A DNA stretch of 64,000 nt from positions 25,330,324 to 25,394,323 of the forward strand of contig CM039182.1 in NCBI GenBank assembly GCA_008360975.2, in the 5' to 3' direction. How positions within the stretch are numbered: the stretch's first letter is position 1; each line of letters opens with the position of its first letter. The translations under genes and the position numbers were made by a program. Below, one piece after another: positions 33,644 through 46,648 of this stretch. This stretch comes from Lichenostomus cassidix (taxonomy: Eukaryota > Chordata > Aves > Passeriformes > Meliphagidae). The notes beneath the pieces were generated by a model. It had not been told where the DNA came from, did no database searches, and saw nothing but the letters and a program-made list of their open reading frames with translations.

Positions 33644-36560
33644 CTGAAAGAGGGCAAAGAAAATGGTTATGATGCATAAGCTAAATTCCCTACAGTCACT
33701 GACAACATTCATGTACTGCTTATTTTAAAGTGATCCCAGTCTCCCTCAAGCTCCCATTTCCCCAAGGCAGGAACACTCATTGCTTGTTTCCTGGAGGGAT
33801 ATTTTTAGGCCTGCTAGCTGCACAACCACACAAGGTTCAGGGCAAAGTGAGAACCACGTGGTCAGGAGTGGGAGAACAATCAGGCCACAGCAATGATAGA
33901 TTGGCTCCAGCTTTGAGTCACTCCCTACAGTTTAACCGTAAACTACTATATTTGGTACAGAATTTTTCTCATCATGCTCTCCTTTTCTACACCCTGCTCC
34001 TCATCTGGAAGTTTTAAGAAAGATCTTGTCTGTAAGGAAAGGTAATCAGGCTTTCCCTTCTTATTTACTGAAGATGAGTTCAGAACTCAAAATTAATTTG
34101 TCATAACATATATTCTTACTTACCAAATGGACTTTTATCTTCTCTGAACTGGACATACGACACACACTCGATGGTTGCCTGAGTTGTTACGCTTCCCACC
34201 ACTTCAATAACTCCTGAAAACTCCTCATCTAGCTAGAAAACACACCAAAGATGAAATTAGTCACATGAAAATAGCTGCTGTCTTTACTTCACAGTACTTA
34301 AGCTAGGAACTCTCCATAGCTGATGGTTTGTTCATGACAGATTCTATTCCATGTCAAACAATACAGCCCTGTCACCCTCCCCCACAAAAACCCAAAAAAC
34401 CCTTGATCCACTTAGAGATTTACAGGTTTTGTAATAGCCAATTCCATACCAACCAAAAAAAAAAAAAAAAAAAAAAAAAGCATCCAAGGGATGATATTGG
34501 TTTATAAGTATATAAAACTGTGTCATTTAATCACTGAACAGAGACTAATCTAAGACACAGAGAGCAGAACAATTCTGATTTTAATGCACTGCATTCAAAC
34601 CTGTGTCGATTATAGAACTCTGTAAGAGCTAAGGAGGTATCACACATTCCAGAGAGCAGTTCCAATATTCCACATTCAGGAGGTATATTTGGAAATTATT
34701 TCTTAAGTAATCTGTCAGTAAGTGTTCAAAGTATATTTGTAAGAATACAAACATATATTAATAAGCCTTTGGTTGAACAAAAGAAAAAAAGGCTAAAAAT
34801 TATATCTTACTCCAGAATAATATAGTCTGAACATTTTCTTTGTTTTTTAAGATACGAATTTTAACTGTGCAGTACTATTTCAGTAATGTTCTTCCAATAT
34901 CTAAGTCTTACTTTTAACTTTCTAGTAAGTGTTTTAGAATAACTCCCTCCCCATAATTTTGGGTTTCTCTGTTGAAAGAGGGAACTACACATGCACAAAC
35001 AGAGAAATATACTGAAGGGGAAAAAGTTAGAAAGCATTTTGATTAACAAATCTTGTAGTTTCCCCACTGACATTGGGTGAACAGGAGAGATGAACCTGGC
35101 CCTGTTTTTTTGCACACACCAGTTTCTCCCAGGGCACTGGAACACAGACTCAAGTGCCCAGCACTACAGCTTTGCATTTATGGAATTCAACCACTTACAC
35201 TGTTAGAGGAAATATTATAGAATCACTGGTCAGATGCCAACATCTGAATTTTTAACAACTCATGGCAGGAAACGTTTCCACGAACTCAAGAAAGAGGTAA
35301 GAGACGTTTTGTTGTGGTTTGAAGTCAGCGATCTGCACATTTATAAGACAAAACTCTTCCAGATCAAACTGCATTTTTCATCAACAAGGACAGAGTCTTG
35401 TCTTGTAAGACTGAGAGAGTTCCACATGCAATTATTTCCCATGGAAATGACAAGGTTTCTCAGCATTTAACAACTCATTCAGAGAAAGAGATGTAAATAT
35501 ACACATGCGCTGAGTCAAGCTAGGGAATTCGCCATCACAATTAAAATAGTTCTTCAATTACAACATTTCTTGGTGGAAAAAACACACTTAGAATCAGAAG
35601 AGAATGCCAAAGTATTATTCCTTCACTAGTAGTGATAACAAAGGAAGCAGTATTTTCATTCCGTAGTCCTAATTATATCTTCTACCCATTGCATTAATTG
35701 GAGTTTTTTTAAGAAGGAATGCTTCAAGCTAACTATGGAGTTTACTGAAATGCTATGACAAATGCTCTAAGAGGACGCAGAAATGTTAATTTAAAAAGCT
35801 CTTGAAAACACCATAATCTTTTCGATTACAAAAGCAATATGAAAATGGGAGGAAAGAGTGAAATTACAGTGCAGCTAATAAACGTAGTAGAATACATTAC
35901 ACTGTGAACAACTAGTAGAGAAAATAGCCAGACAGGGATGTGTGTGACAAAGACTGAGCTCTGTCTCTTAACACCAGCTGAAAATTGATGAAGACCCAGG
36001 CAGATCATGGCTAAGAAGACTACATGTTAGCAAGAAACAGAGGCAGTGAAATATAGGTGGAAAAGCTGAAAACATGGAAGGCACGCACAAGTTTCAGAAG
36101 AGACAAAACCTCCGGAATCCTCAAGAGGCAACATCCAAAGCATTCCTTAACTTACAGGCTCGCTCAGCTCCACAGTCGTATGCCTTCCGAGTCCATCCGT
36201 AAGCACGGCCATCATCCCACTAGAATAAATCTACGAAAGAACATTTAAGTCTACAAAGGACATTAGGCCTGTGCGCTCCAAGGCACCTGGAAGCGCCACA
36301 GCTTCGGCCGCTTCGGGCAGTTCTTTCCCGCAAAGCTCCGTCCGCCTCCCGCCCTGCTCCCAGGCCGGCTGGAGCCGCCGAGCTGCCCGGAGCTGCCCAC
36401 ACAGAGCCCCGGGGCAGCCACGTCCCCGCTCCGAGAGCCGCCGAGCGAGCGGCCCGCGCACCTTCACCACGCGCCCCACGAAGCAGACGGGCTGCCCGAT
36501 GTGCTCCACCAGCTGCTCCGCGGAGATGCGCGGCCGCGGCACCTCGTAGACGTCGTCCAT
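33561..36560 (-). CDS. RPA3: Replication protein A 14 kDa subunit (complete, four exons)
   Basis: Exons 36462-36560, 36156-36230, 34124-34232 and 33561-33643 join in frame to 121 codons, the same length as human RPA3. RPA3 is the smallest subunit of the RPA heterotrimer (with RPA1 and RPA2) that coats single-stranded DNA in replication, repair and recombination; it is a single OB fold that helps hold the trimer together. The protein starts [20 protein letters not shown] and has PVCFVGRV, the OB-core strand, VSYVQF and the C-terminal helix [20 protein letters not shown], all matching the family. It differs from mammals in the central loop ([19 protein letters not shown]). All introns GT-AG. 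Start and first exon lie in a CpG island shared head to head with UMAD1. Confidence 0.96.
34124..34232 (-). CDS. RPA3: RPA3 coding exon 3
   Basis: Acceptor GTTTTCTAG above 34232, donor GTAAGT below 34124. Encodes 36 residues plus one base, from [13 protein letters not shown] to FREDKSPF, the second half of the OB fold. Confidence 0.95.
34457..34479. repeat. Poly(A) tract in an RPA3 intron
   Basis: An uninterrupted run of about 23 A (T on the transcribed strand) in the second-last RPA3 intron. No retroposed gene or SINE body is visible next to it. Confidence 0.8.
36156..36230 (-). CDS. RPA3: RPA3 coding exon 2
   Basis: Acceptor TTTCGTAG above 36230, donor GTAAGT below 36156; 25 codons, [20 protein letters not shown] followed by ELSEP. 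Phase 0 at both ends. Confidence 0.93.
36462..36560 (-). CDS. RPA3: RPA3 coding exon 1
   Basis: ATG at 36558-36560; 33 codons ending GRVVK, then donor GTGCGC. Very GC-rich because it lies inside the CpG island. Longer open frames overlapping it in other phases are by-products of that composition. Confidence 0.95.
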
Positions 36561-36590
36561 CGCCGGCGCCTCTTCCCGCCTTCCGCGGAC

Positions 36591-36633
36591 GGAGGGAGCG
36601 AGGGAGGGAGCGAGGGAGGGAGCGAGGGAGGGA
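36591..36633. repeat. 12-base G-rich minisatellite in the shared promoter
   Basis: About 3.6 copies of GGAGGGAGCGAG. The plus strand carries many GGG/GG runs, so it could form a G-quadruplex (inference). It lies 31 bases upstream of the RPA3 ATG. Confidence 0.85.
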
Positions 36634-36689
36634 CAGCGGCACCAGGATCGGGCGCTCGGGGCGGGACTTCCCCTGCCCCCGAGGCGACC

Positions 36690-36709
36690 CGGAAGCGGAG
36701 CGGAGGTTG
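36690..36709 (+). other. UMAD1: UMAD1 non-coding first exon, 3' end
   Basis: The donor GTGAGCGCG at 36710 ends a GC-rich first exon with no open start; it would join the acceptor ending at 43680. Only the 3' limit is supported by sequence. Confidence 0.45.
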
Positions 36710-37049
36710 GTGAGCGCGGCGGCAGCGGCGGGTGGGTGATGGAGGGGCGGCTCTTGAGGCTGCCGCGGCGGGGAGGGCGGCGGGGCCGAGCCCCGGGGAG
36801 GCCGGGGGAGCCGGCCGGCAGCTTCCAGCCCTGTCTTGTCTTCTAATCCTTTTAAATCGCCTCGTATTCCCCCTCCCCGGCGTTTTCCCGGTCCCTTCAG
36901 ATACTGGCGCCCCTCAGGTGTAATTGGGCAGCGTGCCCTGGCAGCCAAGCGGGCAACAGGCGTCCTGGGCTGCATCAGGCAAACACAGGTGATGATCCCG
37001 CTGTAGTCAGCGCCGGTGTGGCCTCACTTGGATTTTGTGTAGTTATGGG

Positions 37050-37530
37050 CTCTGCAGCTACCTCCAGAGGAGGGAGTCAGAGCTGATGAAGGGAATGTCC
37101 TGTGAGAAACACCTAAGGACTTGGGGTTTGTCTGGTTTGGAGAAAAGGAGGCTGAGAGTTGTCCTCAGCACTCCCTACGGCTTCCTGAGGAGGGGAGGTG
37201 GAGAGGCGATGCTGATCTTCTCCCTGGTATCCAGTGGGTATCCCAGGGTATGTGGGAATGATCGAAGGCTGCACCAGGAGAGGTTTAGACTAAACATTAG
37301 GAAGCATTTCTTTACCGGGAGGATGGTCAAACCCTGAAACAGGCTTTCTAGAGAGGTGGTCGATGCCCCAAGCCTGTCAGCATTTAAGAGGCATTTGGAC
37401 AATGTCCTTAATAATACACTTTAGCTTCTTATCCTCCCTGAAGTGCTCAGGCAGTTGGACCAGATGATCATTGTGGGTTTTTTCCAACCGAGCTACTCTA
37501 TTTTAATTTCATTTTATTTCATTTTGTCAT
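37050..37530 (+). mobile_element. CR1 LINE 3' fragment, plus strand
   Basis: Matches the CR1 3' region in sense: AGGTTTAGACTAAACATTAGG, TTGGACCAGATGATCATTGT and TTTCCAACCGAGCTACTCTA, followed by an (ATTTT)-rich tail. It lies just inside UMAD1 intron 1. Confidence 0.75.
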
Positions 37531-37734
37531 TAAAGAGCTGGTGCTCAATCCCCAGGCATAGAACAGCTGATAAGACAGAGATACCATCTCACCATGGCAC
37601 TTGCTGTGCATCTTGCATGTTTCCATGTGCTTTCCTGAGCTGTCCCTGGCATGGAGCAGTTCCTCCCAATTGCTCTTGCGGCAAAGGGACTTTCATATCC
37701 CAGTTAGCATTTGACATATGGTTGCCAGCAGGTT

Positions 37735-38252
37735 GAGGGAGCTGCTACTTCCCCTCTGCTATGCACTGGTGGGACACCTGGAGTGCTGGGTACATGGGCA
37801 CATATGGACATGTTGGAGAGAGGCCAAAGAAGGGTCACAACGATTAAGGGACTTTGCCATCTCATATATGATGAAAGACTGGGAGAGCTGCAACTGTTTA
37901 GCCTAGAGAAGAGAAGGCTCAGGGGGCTCTTATTGATTAATATAAATACCAAAGGAAGGGTGTAAAGAGAACAGGCTCTATCCGGTCATGCCCAGTGAAA
38001 GGACCAGAGGCAATGGGTGCAAACTGAAACACAGGAGGTGCGTCAGGAAACACTTTTGTCACTGCGAGAGTGACCAAGCACTGGTACAGGTTGCACAGAG
38101 AGGTTGTGGGGTCTCCATCCTTGGAGAGAGTCAAAAGCCATCTGGCTATGCTCCTGAACTACGGACCTCTAAGATGGCTCTGCTTAAGCAGGGGGTTGGA
38201 CACAGTGGTCTCTGAAGGTCCTTTCCAACTACAGCCATTCTGTGGTTCCATG
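37735..38252 (+). mobile_element. CR1 LINE 3' fragment, plus strand
   Basis: Second CR1 3' fragment in the same orientation, from GGCCAAAGAAGGGTCACAAC through CTGGTACAGGTTGCACAGAG to GGTCCTTTCCAACTACAGCC and the tail ATTCTGTGG. Frames in it are fragments, not genes. Confidence 0.8.
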
Positions 38253-41200
38253 CTAGGAAATGTTCCATTTTGTTTCCTGGACTGGTGTTTCAGGAAATAC
38301 TTGAGAAAATCTAACTGCTCTGGCTTAAAAGGGCAGTCACAAATCCGCCCATGTGCCAAGTGTCTCTTCTAAGCAGCCATGGGCCAGTTCAGCCTGCTAA
38401 CCAGTACAAAGTGGTTTTTGTTAGTTGGCTGGGTTAGTGTTGTTATTCAGCAGTCGCTTGTGTCAGCTTGCCAAGAAAACAAGCTACTGCCAGAAGCTGT
38501 GCAGAACCAGTATGTGGCCAGGGAGTGCTCTGGAGTTAAATCTTGCATGAAATTTAGCTGGTTGTCATCCCCTCTGTGTCACCATGACATTCACCTTTTC
38601 AGTATTTTATTTGCAAGAGGGTATCCTCATCTCCATAGCATACCTTCAGAGATTTGAAAGGAGAGATATCAGAAATGGAGTGCTTGGAGCAAGGTGCAGC
38701 AGGCTGCTGCACAGTGGCCTTTCTAGGGCTGAAGGGTTTGAAGGGTCAGCGGCTAGAAAAACATGTTGTACAAGTTCTTACAAATGTGTGTCTGTATCAC
38801 ACATAGCAGCTGTTGAAGGTTTGCATTCAAAAGAAAATTGTTCGAAGGGAAAACAGTAGGTTTCAGCCTGCCTGGTATTGTGTCTCATTAACACCTAGCT
38901 TTCTCTTTTGGCATTTTCTGTCTTCAGGGTTTTGTATGTTTACATCAGTTTGAGTGGTGTTATTTAACTCCTGGCTTTGCTTTTGTCACCTGTACTTTTA
39001 TTGTCTGATTTGGTAGTGGCTGATGTCTTATGATTCAGCCTCTTAAAGTGTTTTTATACTATGGTCATTTGGGATGTATAGTTCTTGTATTTCTGCCTTT
39101 CTTACATTTTATAAAAACATTAAAAACAAATACTTACATTTTATGAAATACAGAAAAAAAAATTTAATGTTTCGTTAGACATATATACTTAAAAAAATTG
39201 GGTTTCTTGTGATACTTTTCATTCTTCTGTTTTCAAGAAATAGAAACTAAAGAACCATGGCTAATGTTAGTGCCACAGAAAAGAAATTATATGTCTTTCT
39301 TTTCTTCTTCATGTAGTAACTTAGACTAAACCAAAAGATTTTAAACTGTTCTTTTGGTGTCATAGAAATATTTTCAACATGCATATTCTTGACTCTTAAA
39401 TTGGTTGTTTTCATGATAAGAAGGATTGTACAGGGCTGTAAACATCTTGCTCTTTTTCTGATTGCTGCTTTATTGGTGAATCACAGCAGATGGTAATTTG
39501 GAAGTGAGAATTGCTCTGATTCTCTGTTTTCTTCTTCCATAGATTATATATCTTAAGATGCGAAATTATTCTGGTTCTTTCTTTAAGGTCAGTTTCTGTC
39601 CTCGTTTCATCATTTATGTAATTACTGGCAGTGTTGCTGCAATTCTGCTTTCCTGTATTCCTGGGTATTGTCTCTTTATCTTAGTCTGCATCTTTGTTAT
39701 TTTTAATATTAAATTATGACTCTCCTCCAGTATTGTGAACATTCAGGAAAGGCTAAAAAGTAATGGTAAATATACTAAGATCTTCATTGTATAGAAAAAG
39801 TTTATTTGATTTAACATACTGGTTTGGCTCAAAGGTCGCCCATAGTTCTTGTCAAAGGAGACTGACAAAATGCAGGAGGAATAAATTAACCCCTTTGTGC
39901 AGCTCTGTAACTCATCTTTGTCCAGTGCCACGTATTTTCTCAGAGCCTCACAGAAATACAAAATACTTTTTGCAGCCTCACAGAATTGCTGTAGCTCAGA
40001 GCTTATTATTTGCTAATGACTGAAGCCGTGCCAAAAACATTATTCTTAACTATCAGTGATTGCGTTCACTTTTTTTGTGAGAGAGAAACATGAGGAGGAA
40101 GGCAATTGCATATTCCTACCAAGGGAGATTTTTATCTCTAGGCAGTGAATTCAATTTCAGGGCTCCTATAGAAATAAAATTAATCCCATCTGGAAGAGAA
40201 AAGTGCTGTGCTGTATAGGAGAAATGACTGCAGGAATGTGGTACTATCTCTGAATGGTGGCTGTATTTTCTGTGATTTTGTGCAACAGCTTTAAAAAAAA
40301 AAACACAACGAAGTGCTTTTTTTCTCAAGTTTGTGTGATCATGTGTCTAGGTCCCCAAACTTCAAATTTAATTTTTACTCTGAAAGGAAACTTGTATGAA
40401 ACTGGTTGTTCTAAGGTTTCATTACCTGAAACCTCATCTTATCTACAACTAGTAAAACTCCAGCCTGATTCTGCAAGTGCTTAAACTGTGTTCTTATCTT
40501 CAAGAGCACGAGTGTTTCCATTCAGCTCTGTGTTTCTTTGTTGGATAGGGGCTTTGTTCTGTTTTTAACATGTGATTCAAGAAATTTAGTGGTTGCATTT
40601 CCCGTTGCTGGGGAGATTTATGTTTACTTTTCAAGTAGCACAGTTGATAAAATTCTTAAAAATGCAAATATCACAAATGTCCCTGCACTGCCTGTCTACA
40701 GCCTTTCCTTTACCTATGCTGTACTGTATGCAGTTCTGATTTTTGTTTCTGTGCCCTCTCTTCTGTTTTGTTAGTTTTTCTTTGTTATTTAGTTTATCAT
40801 TGGTAATGTGTTCAATAAAGCTACTGAAATGCTGAAAGTAGTAGTTGGTGAACTCTTTCCTCCACATACCTTACAAAGACCCAGGATCTATAAGCATAAT
40901 TTTTGTTTCTAAGAGGTTCTTAGAGAAGGAAACAGCCTCACTAAACATGTTAGTCTTTTTAATATGTGGATTTTATACCACCTCCCCACATTCACAGTCA
41001 CAAAATACAGCATGTACTATTTTCTTAGTGTTGCACCAGTGATTTTAACAGCATGAGGGCTTGAGGCCTCAGCTTAGGGCATATTTTTGTTAATTTTGTT
41101 TGGTTTTCTGCTTCAAGCAAACCTGTATGTGGGTTTTGATTTTGATTTGGTTTGGTTTGGCTTTTTTGTTTTCTTTTCTGTTAGAAAAATACTGCTGGCA

Positions 41201-43680
41201 GTGGAATTAAGTTAAGCTACTTCAGAAACTGAAAATTCCAAAATAAAGATCAAGACTTATGTATGTAGATGAGATGGACTTTGTGAGTTTTAGAAAAGAA
41301 TTGGGATACTGTCAACGAAAGTAAAAATCTAGTATGTGAAAGTGCTTGTAACATTATTTGGCTAGATCAAATTGTCCTGGTTGCTAATTTACTCTGAATT
41401 TAAATGCCTATTGTCTTTTAAGCAGTGAAGTTTAGGTATGTTAAGTATGCAGGATTTAAAAGGCTACAAGTGCATGGTTCCCTGTACAAGTCTTTTGTGC
41501 CATGTATATACTGATTAAGATGCTTTTCTTTGTGCAAGAAAGAAGGGAAGGGGGACATTATGTGATAGAGCTGAAAACTGTACAATAATGCAGATCTCAA
41601 AAGAGAAAAGAAATTTGATTGGAGCAAATGCAGCTCTGGCACCTGAAGTGACTGACTGGAATCTGAGCCTTTACCAAAGCTATCTGTAAGATTTTGCACA
41701 TCAAGTTGATTTTGCTTCTTGTTGTTGCACACTTAGGATGAAGGTAAAATTGCATTTTAAACTGTTCCACAACTGCCTCTCCTTCATACATCATTGGAGC
41801 AGAAACCTGATTCTTGAGCATTACAGCACAGGTTTTTACCACTTGAGCTATGGGACTGACAACCCTAATTGGTAGCAGGAGAAGACTTATTCCCTGAGGG
41901 CTGAAAAAGGAATATGCTGCTGGCGCCATGTGTTGAGCCTGGGTGTGGGGGAAGGTAAGGAATAAATGAGATAATTAGGAGTTTCTACTGTGTAATCTCC
42001 ATGGAACTGGAAATATCAGTATTTCTCTTGCTAAGGGAGGAAAACAAGCAAAAAGGAATAAAGTGCAGTTAAGTAACATTTTTAAAAAAAAATACTGTAT
42101 GCCTGGGATTGGATCATAGAATGGTTTGTTCTGTTCAGTGTAGTTTATTTGGTGGCTAGAAGTTGCACTGTGTCAGCATAAGCAAGCAGTAGCTGGCCAG
42201 GCTGCAGGGTATTCAGTCTCCAAGTCTCAGGTATCAGGCCACAGTTTGAATAGTTGCTGCTTTTGCCATGATCTATTTATACACTGTTTCTGAAAGCCAG
42301 TACTTACACTTCATACAAGACTTTCTGGAGTGTGTAATTGCTTGTAACAGCAGAGTTTTAGGCAGTTTATATGAATAGTCAGTGCTGAGTTGTCACAGGT
42401 CCCTGGCCAGGGCAAAAAAAATCTTGTTTTTGGTACCATGAATGTTTGGGTGGGGAGTGAAGAATTCCAGCAAATAGTTAATCCACGATATTTATATTCC
42501 TTTTATCTTTTTTTTTTCCCTGTTTTTTTCTTTTTTCTTTTTTTTAATCTGCACATTATACAGTAGTACTCTTCACTCTTTCCCACATTCTAAAGGTTTT
42601 TCTTTGTTAAATTTAGTGTGAAATAATGTTACTGAAACCTGACACTGTACACCTCTTTAATTCTTTACCCTGGAGTCCTTTTCTCTGTTGGAGGTGTATA
42701 TTAGATGTTGCTATCAGTTTGTCAGTCCCTTCTCCTTAACATGTTGGTGTCTGCAAAATAAATCAGGATTCTGCTCATCACACTCTGTTTCAAAGTTGAA
42801 ATTACCTTATTCCACTTTTCCCAATTTTATATGGGTATTTTAGTAGAGAAGATCTTCACTGCCCTTATTTAAACCTTCCTCTGTGTGTTGAGCACATTTG
42901 TTTCAGCCTGGCCACAGGCTGCTCCGTAGGTTGGTTGGTGTTGTCCAGGGATCCAAGTTCTGCCTTTGAGGGACCTTCATGGGTTCCCTTCATGGGTTTT
43001 TAGTATGACTTTGTCCTTTTTAAGCTACTCAGAATTGTTTCTATGTAATATTCCAGTCTTGAGAGAGAGAAGATACTAAGCATTTGCTTTTGCAGTCTGT
43101 GCTTTTATCCCAATTGTTTCCTTGTTTTGTTCTAGCAATGGAGTTCTTAGCTGCCTTGGAAGATTCCTTTAATGAATTTTTGTTGGAAAAAAATTGCTAC
43201 AAATGCTTTTGGTGCAGTTTCTTTTAAAGAAGTCAGTGGTAACTGCTAATCAAATAAACTCAGCTGTTAAGCTGTCTTTAAGATTTCAAACTGGGAAAAT
43301 TAAAATAGTTACCACTATCTGTGAAGAGAAAGTTTGTCTAATAACAATACAAAGTAGCAGAAAAATCTGGAAACATGCTGGATAAATGCAGAAAGGAGTT
43401 TCCTTCTTTCATTTTCATTTAGAAAAGTTGAGGTTGTTTTTCTTTTTTTAAATGATTCCACTCCATTCATAACTTTGTGTAAAAGCTTTTTGTACTTCAT
43501 TCTCTTCTTACCTGTTGAAATAAACTGCTACATCAGCAAGGTAATCTGTCTGACATACAAATCCCTGATATTTCAAATTGGGTAATAAAGATTAAGTTGT
43601 AGTATTGGGTATGTAGCCTTACTACATACCTATGGTAAATTCTGTTATCAAATATTTAACATGTTTTGTCTTCATTTTAG
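38253..43680. other. UMAD1: UMAD1 intron 1, remainder
   Basis: AT-rich intron sequence. A long T-rich tract lies at about 42500-42546. Open frames of up to about 110 codons (for example 41597-41929 on the minus strand) have no coding character or family resemblance. No RNA gene recognised. Confidence 0.5.
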
Positions 43681-43803
43681 ATAACTAACACCTTAGAAGA
43701 CAAAAAGAACCCAAAGAGACTATGTTCAGTTTCTTCCGAAAAGGTCAAGATTCAAAGAAGGTTACAGGGCCAGAGAGAGAAGCAGATGGATTTGTTATTG
43801 TGG
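43681..43803 (+). CDS. UMAD1: UMAD1 first coding exon (partial gene)
   Basis: Acceptor TTCATTTTAG ends at 43680 and donor GTAAGT starts at 43804. The ATG is at 43722; 27 codons plus one base encode MFSFFRKGQDSKKVTGPERE followed by ADGFVIV, which matches the N-terminus of UMAD1 (UBAP1-MVB12-associated domain containing 1), a small protein of about 137 residues. UMA domains are found in ESCRT-I accessory proteins, so a role near endosomal sorting is inferred from the domain name only; the domain itself would be on later exons. I could not find those exons in the next 20 kb; the gene is long in mammals, so they most likely lie to the right. Position next to RPA3 matches human. Confidence 0.88.
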
Positions 43804-46648
43804 GTAAGTGGTGCTTCTGTAGAAAGTGATTCTTTCATATTTGAAATTTTGATCTTGAAGTTTCTTTGAGATGCTTAGACTAAATGAAATGTTAAGAGAA
43901 GCCATGATAAAAATTGTTTAGTATTCTTTCTTTTTCTGACAGAGTTAATTTTCCTAGTCTGCTTATTTGGACTAACTAGCTGAAGTTTTATTAAGATAGT
44001 TCTGAACCCATATTCAGGAGCACTGAAAATGTGGTTTCTTGTTTTCCTTTCATGCTCTGAGTGGGGAGAAGTTACACCCTTACAAAACAAGAAAGGTCAA
44101 AGTTTAGGCTTCTAGCTTTATGATTAGAGCTGTGGGAAGGGAATATCTAACTGCAGTTGTTGAAGGACAGGCTTTTGTTCAGATTCCTTCCTTTTTGTTT
44201 TATCCCCAGACTTTTTATATTAGAAGCCAAGAAGCACCTATGCATTTCTGGTTGTGGGAAAGTAGATTTCTGTCTCAGAATCTAACTCTTAGTTTGATAA
44301 AAATTAATGCAGTTTGAGGTTTTAAAAGTCTTCTTGTTGTTCAAAAACTAATCTGAAGTATACTCACCTGTGAATTTGCTAAAATTGGAGCTTTGATCAA
44401 GTTCTTTCACAGTTTTGCAGTTGGCTTAAGTGTGCAGAAGAGAAAAAATATTGCTATTATGCTGACACAGATCCTTTTCTTTTTTCTCTTTTGACAATTT
44501 GTTTTCCTTCCTGTGAAACTGTCATCATCAATATTCAGCTTCTGCTACTCTCATTTACTGACTTGTTCTTATCAGGCATCTTACAGTGTTTCTCTGTTTA
44601 AGTGTTACTTCTTCTTGAGCATTTTCAAGTCACAAAAGCCTCTAGATTATTGAAGTCTAATAGTACGAGAGACTACTGGAACCCTTTCTGAGAAGAACTT
44701 GGATTTTTGGCTGGCAATAGTTCTCCTTTAAAACAAATCTGTTTCACATCTGTGACTGTGTTGTCATGCTTAATGACATAGATTTTTTTCACCTGCACTA
44801 GTTTTGATGGCTACATCAAGTCACTCCAGCATCTGCATTGTGGAAGGGTCAAAGGAGACACATCATCATCCCCAAAAAGTCTGGAGACCATTTAGCATTT
44901 CAGTTTCTGTAATAGGCAGAATTCTGCTCTCAAATGTTGCTATGTCCCACAGTTGCTGGTCCTGATTCTGCATTCAATTTAGCTTCCTTCCTTTTTCCTG
45001 GAATGCTGTCAGTGTCTATTTAAACTTTGTTCACATAAATTCACATAAAATTAATCTGTTAAATATAAATTTAAGAAGGATCAATTTTGTGTGAGTCTTC
45101 TCTTTTTTAATTTTTTTTTTTCTCACACAGAAGTTAATTCAGCAGTCTGCAATGAAATGGACTGTACTGGGCAGAAGAGCTGCCATCAACCTTATCAGTG
45201 GAGCATATCACTATCTTGCAAAACAAATGTAGTTGCAGAATTATGGGTCAGAACTTAAGTAGATATTTATCTGGAAGGGGTGTTTTTGTCTAGGAATAGT
45301 GTCAACAGAAAGAAACCCCAAACCACATCACTTAGCTATTCTGTTATTTACTATTTTATTACTTAGATAGAGTGCTCTGAAGCTTTTCTAAACTGGTGTA
45401 AAATATTCTAGAAATCCAATAGTAAATATCTTTAACACATCTCAGATTTCTAGGACCATTAGGAACACTACTGTAGGCAGTGAACACTCTCAGAGGGAAT
45501 GAGAATTTAATTTCTTATGTTTTAAGTTGGTTCTTAAACCCAGTCTTTCATTCATAGCATATAAGAATAAAAAGCCTACTTCACCAATATCCCATGGACA
45601 TGGGAGGAGTCTTTTGGTGTCATTTGATACTTGAAAAAGAGGGAAGAAAGTATAATGCTTTACTGAGAAAGGTCCGTCAGATCTATTGCTGTGTCAAATC
45701 CTGAAGATAGTTTTTTTTCTTTTTTTTTTCATTGCTTCTCCAGATTCTGTTATGAATTTCTATATTTGAAATCTACCTTTCCCTGTAAAGTATCAATGCA
45801 TTTGGGAATTCAATGTCTGACTGGAAAGGTGACTCATAAAAATGGCAGAATCAACAAAACCAACTTTGCAGCATAGTAGCTGAATGAAATTCTCTATTTC
45901 AGGTTTTGGGGCAAATATTGCATGTGTGGGAGTCAAGAAAAAAGAATTTGTAATCCCCTCTCTACAAAATAAATATAAAATATAATTTCCTACCAGACAC
46001 TACAGCATTTTTATGTCTAACTACCTGTTCACTTATTTTCTCGATACTGGTCATCTCATCTCTTCATGAAACTGCAAAAGTGGTGCTTATTCTGTAACAA
46101 GCAGAACTATTATTCTCAAAAGAGTAAAGAGGCTTATGAAATAGACATAACACATGCAGTTGGTTTTGATGAGTGAATCAATTGCAAAAATATAGAAAAA
46201 TTTTTCAGAGGTTTAACTGATCATCACAAATTGCTTTTAATGTTAACATTCTGAAAGCCAGAATTAAGAAAACAAGTAATTTTCAGTTAGCTTGGGAATC
46301 TTGGAGAGTAGTAGTTCTTAAGGAATTTCTCACGTTTTGTGGCTTTCGTAATAGAAAATAAATTCAAACCTGCCATTCATTCCTACTGTTACTAGTCATA
46401 GAGAAAAATCCAGGTTTGATGCTAGCATTTTGGTTTGGCAGGCAGCTAAAAATCTCCCATCAATCTCACAGATCTAAGTGTCTTGTAGTCCTAATCTCAG
46501 TCTGAGATCAGGAACTGAAAAACTGAGACAGCAGTGCTGCTTCCCATGAGTGTTTGGCAAGACAGTCAGAAGCTCTGCAAACATCGCCATGGTGCTGATG
46601 GTTCTGCTGGGGTAGGTGCTCAGTGTTTTTGCTTGATGCAACTGAAAG
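43804..46648. other. UMAD1: UMAD1 intron 2, first part
   Basis: AT-rich intron sequence up to the CR1 fragment. Nothing recognisable apart from short T-tracts near 45100 and 45715. Confidence 0.45.

Larger units (their letters stand above)
36561..36709. promoter_or_regulatory. Bidirectional RPA3/UMAD1 promoter
   Basis: The RPA3 start codon and the first UMAD1 donor (GGTTG/GTGAGC at 36709/36710) are about 150 bases apart and point away from each other inside a CpG island (about 36270-36900). No TATA box. An ETS-type CCGGAAGCG lies at 36689-36697, typical of shared housekeeping promoters. The UMAD1 non-coding first exon probably occupies the right end of this segment. Confidence 0.75.

Noticed and set aside
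36220..36975. A 251-codon minus-strand frame
   Set aside because: It overlaps the true RPA3 first exon in another phase and consists of GC-island sequence rich in Arg, Ala, Gly and Pro.
42113..42140. ATCATAGAATGGTTTG, resembling a CR1 tail
   Set aside because: The following sequence does not continue as CR1, so this is either a tiny remnant or chance.
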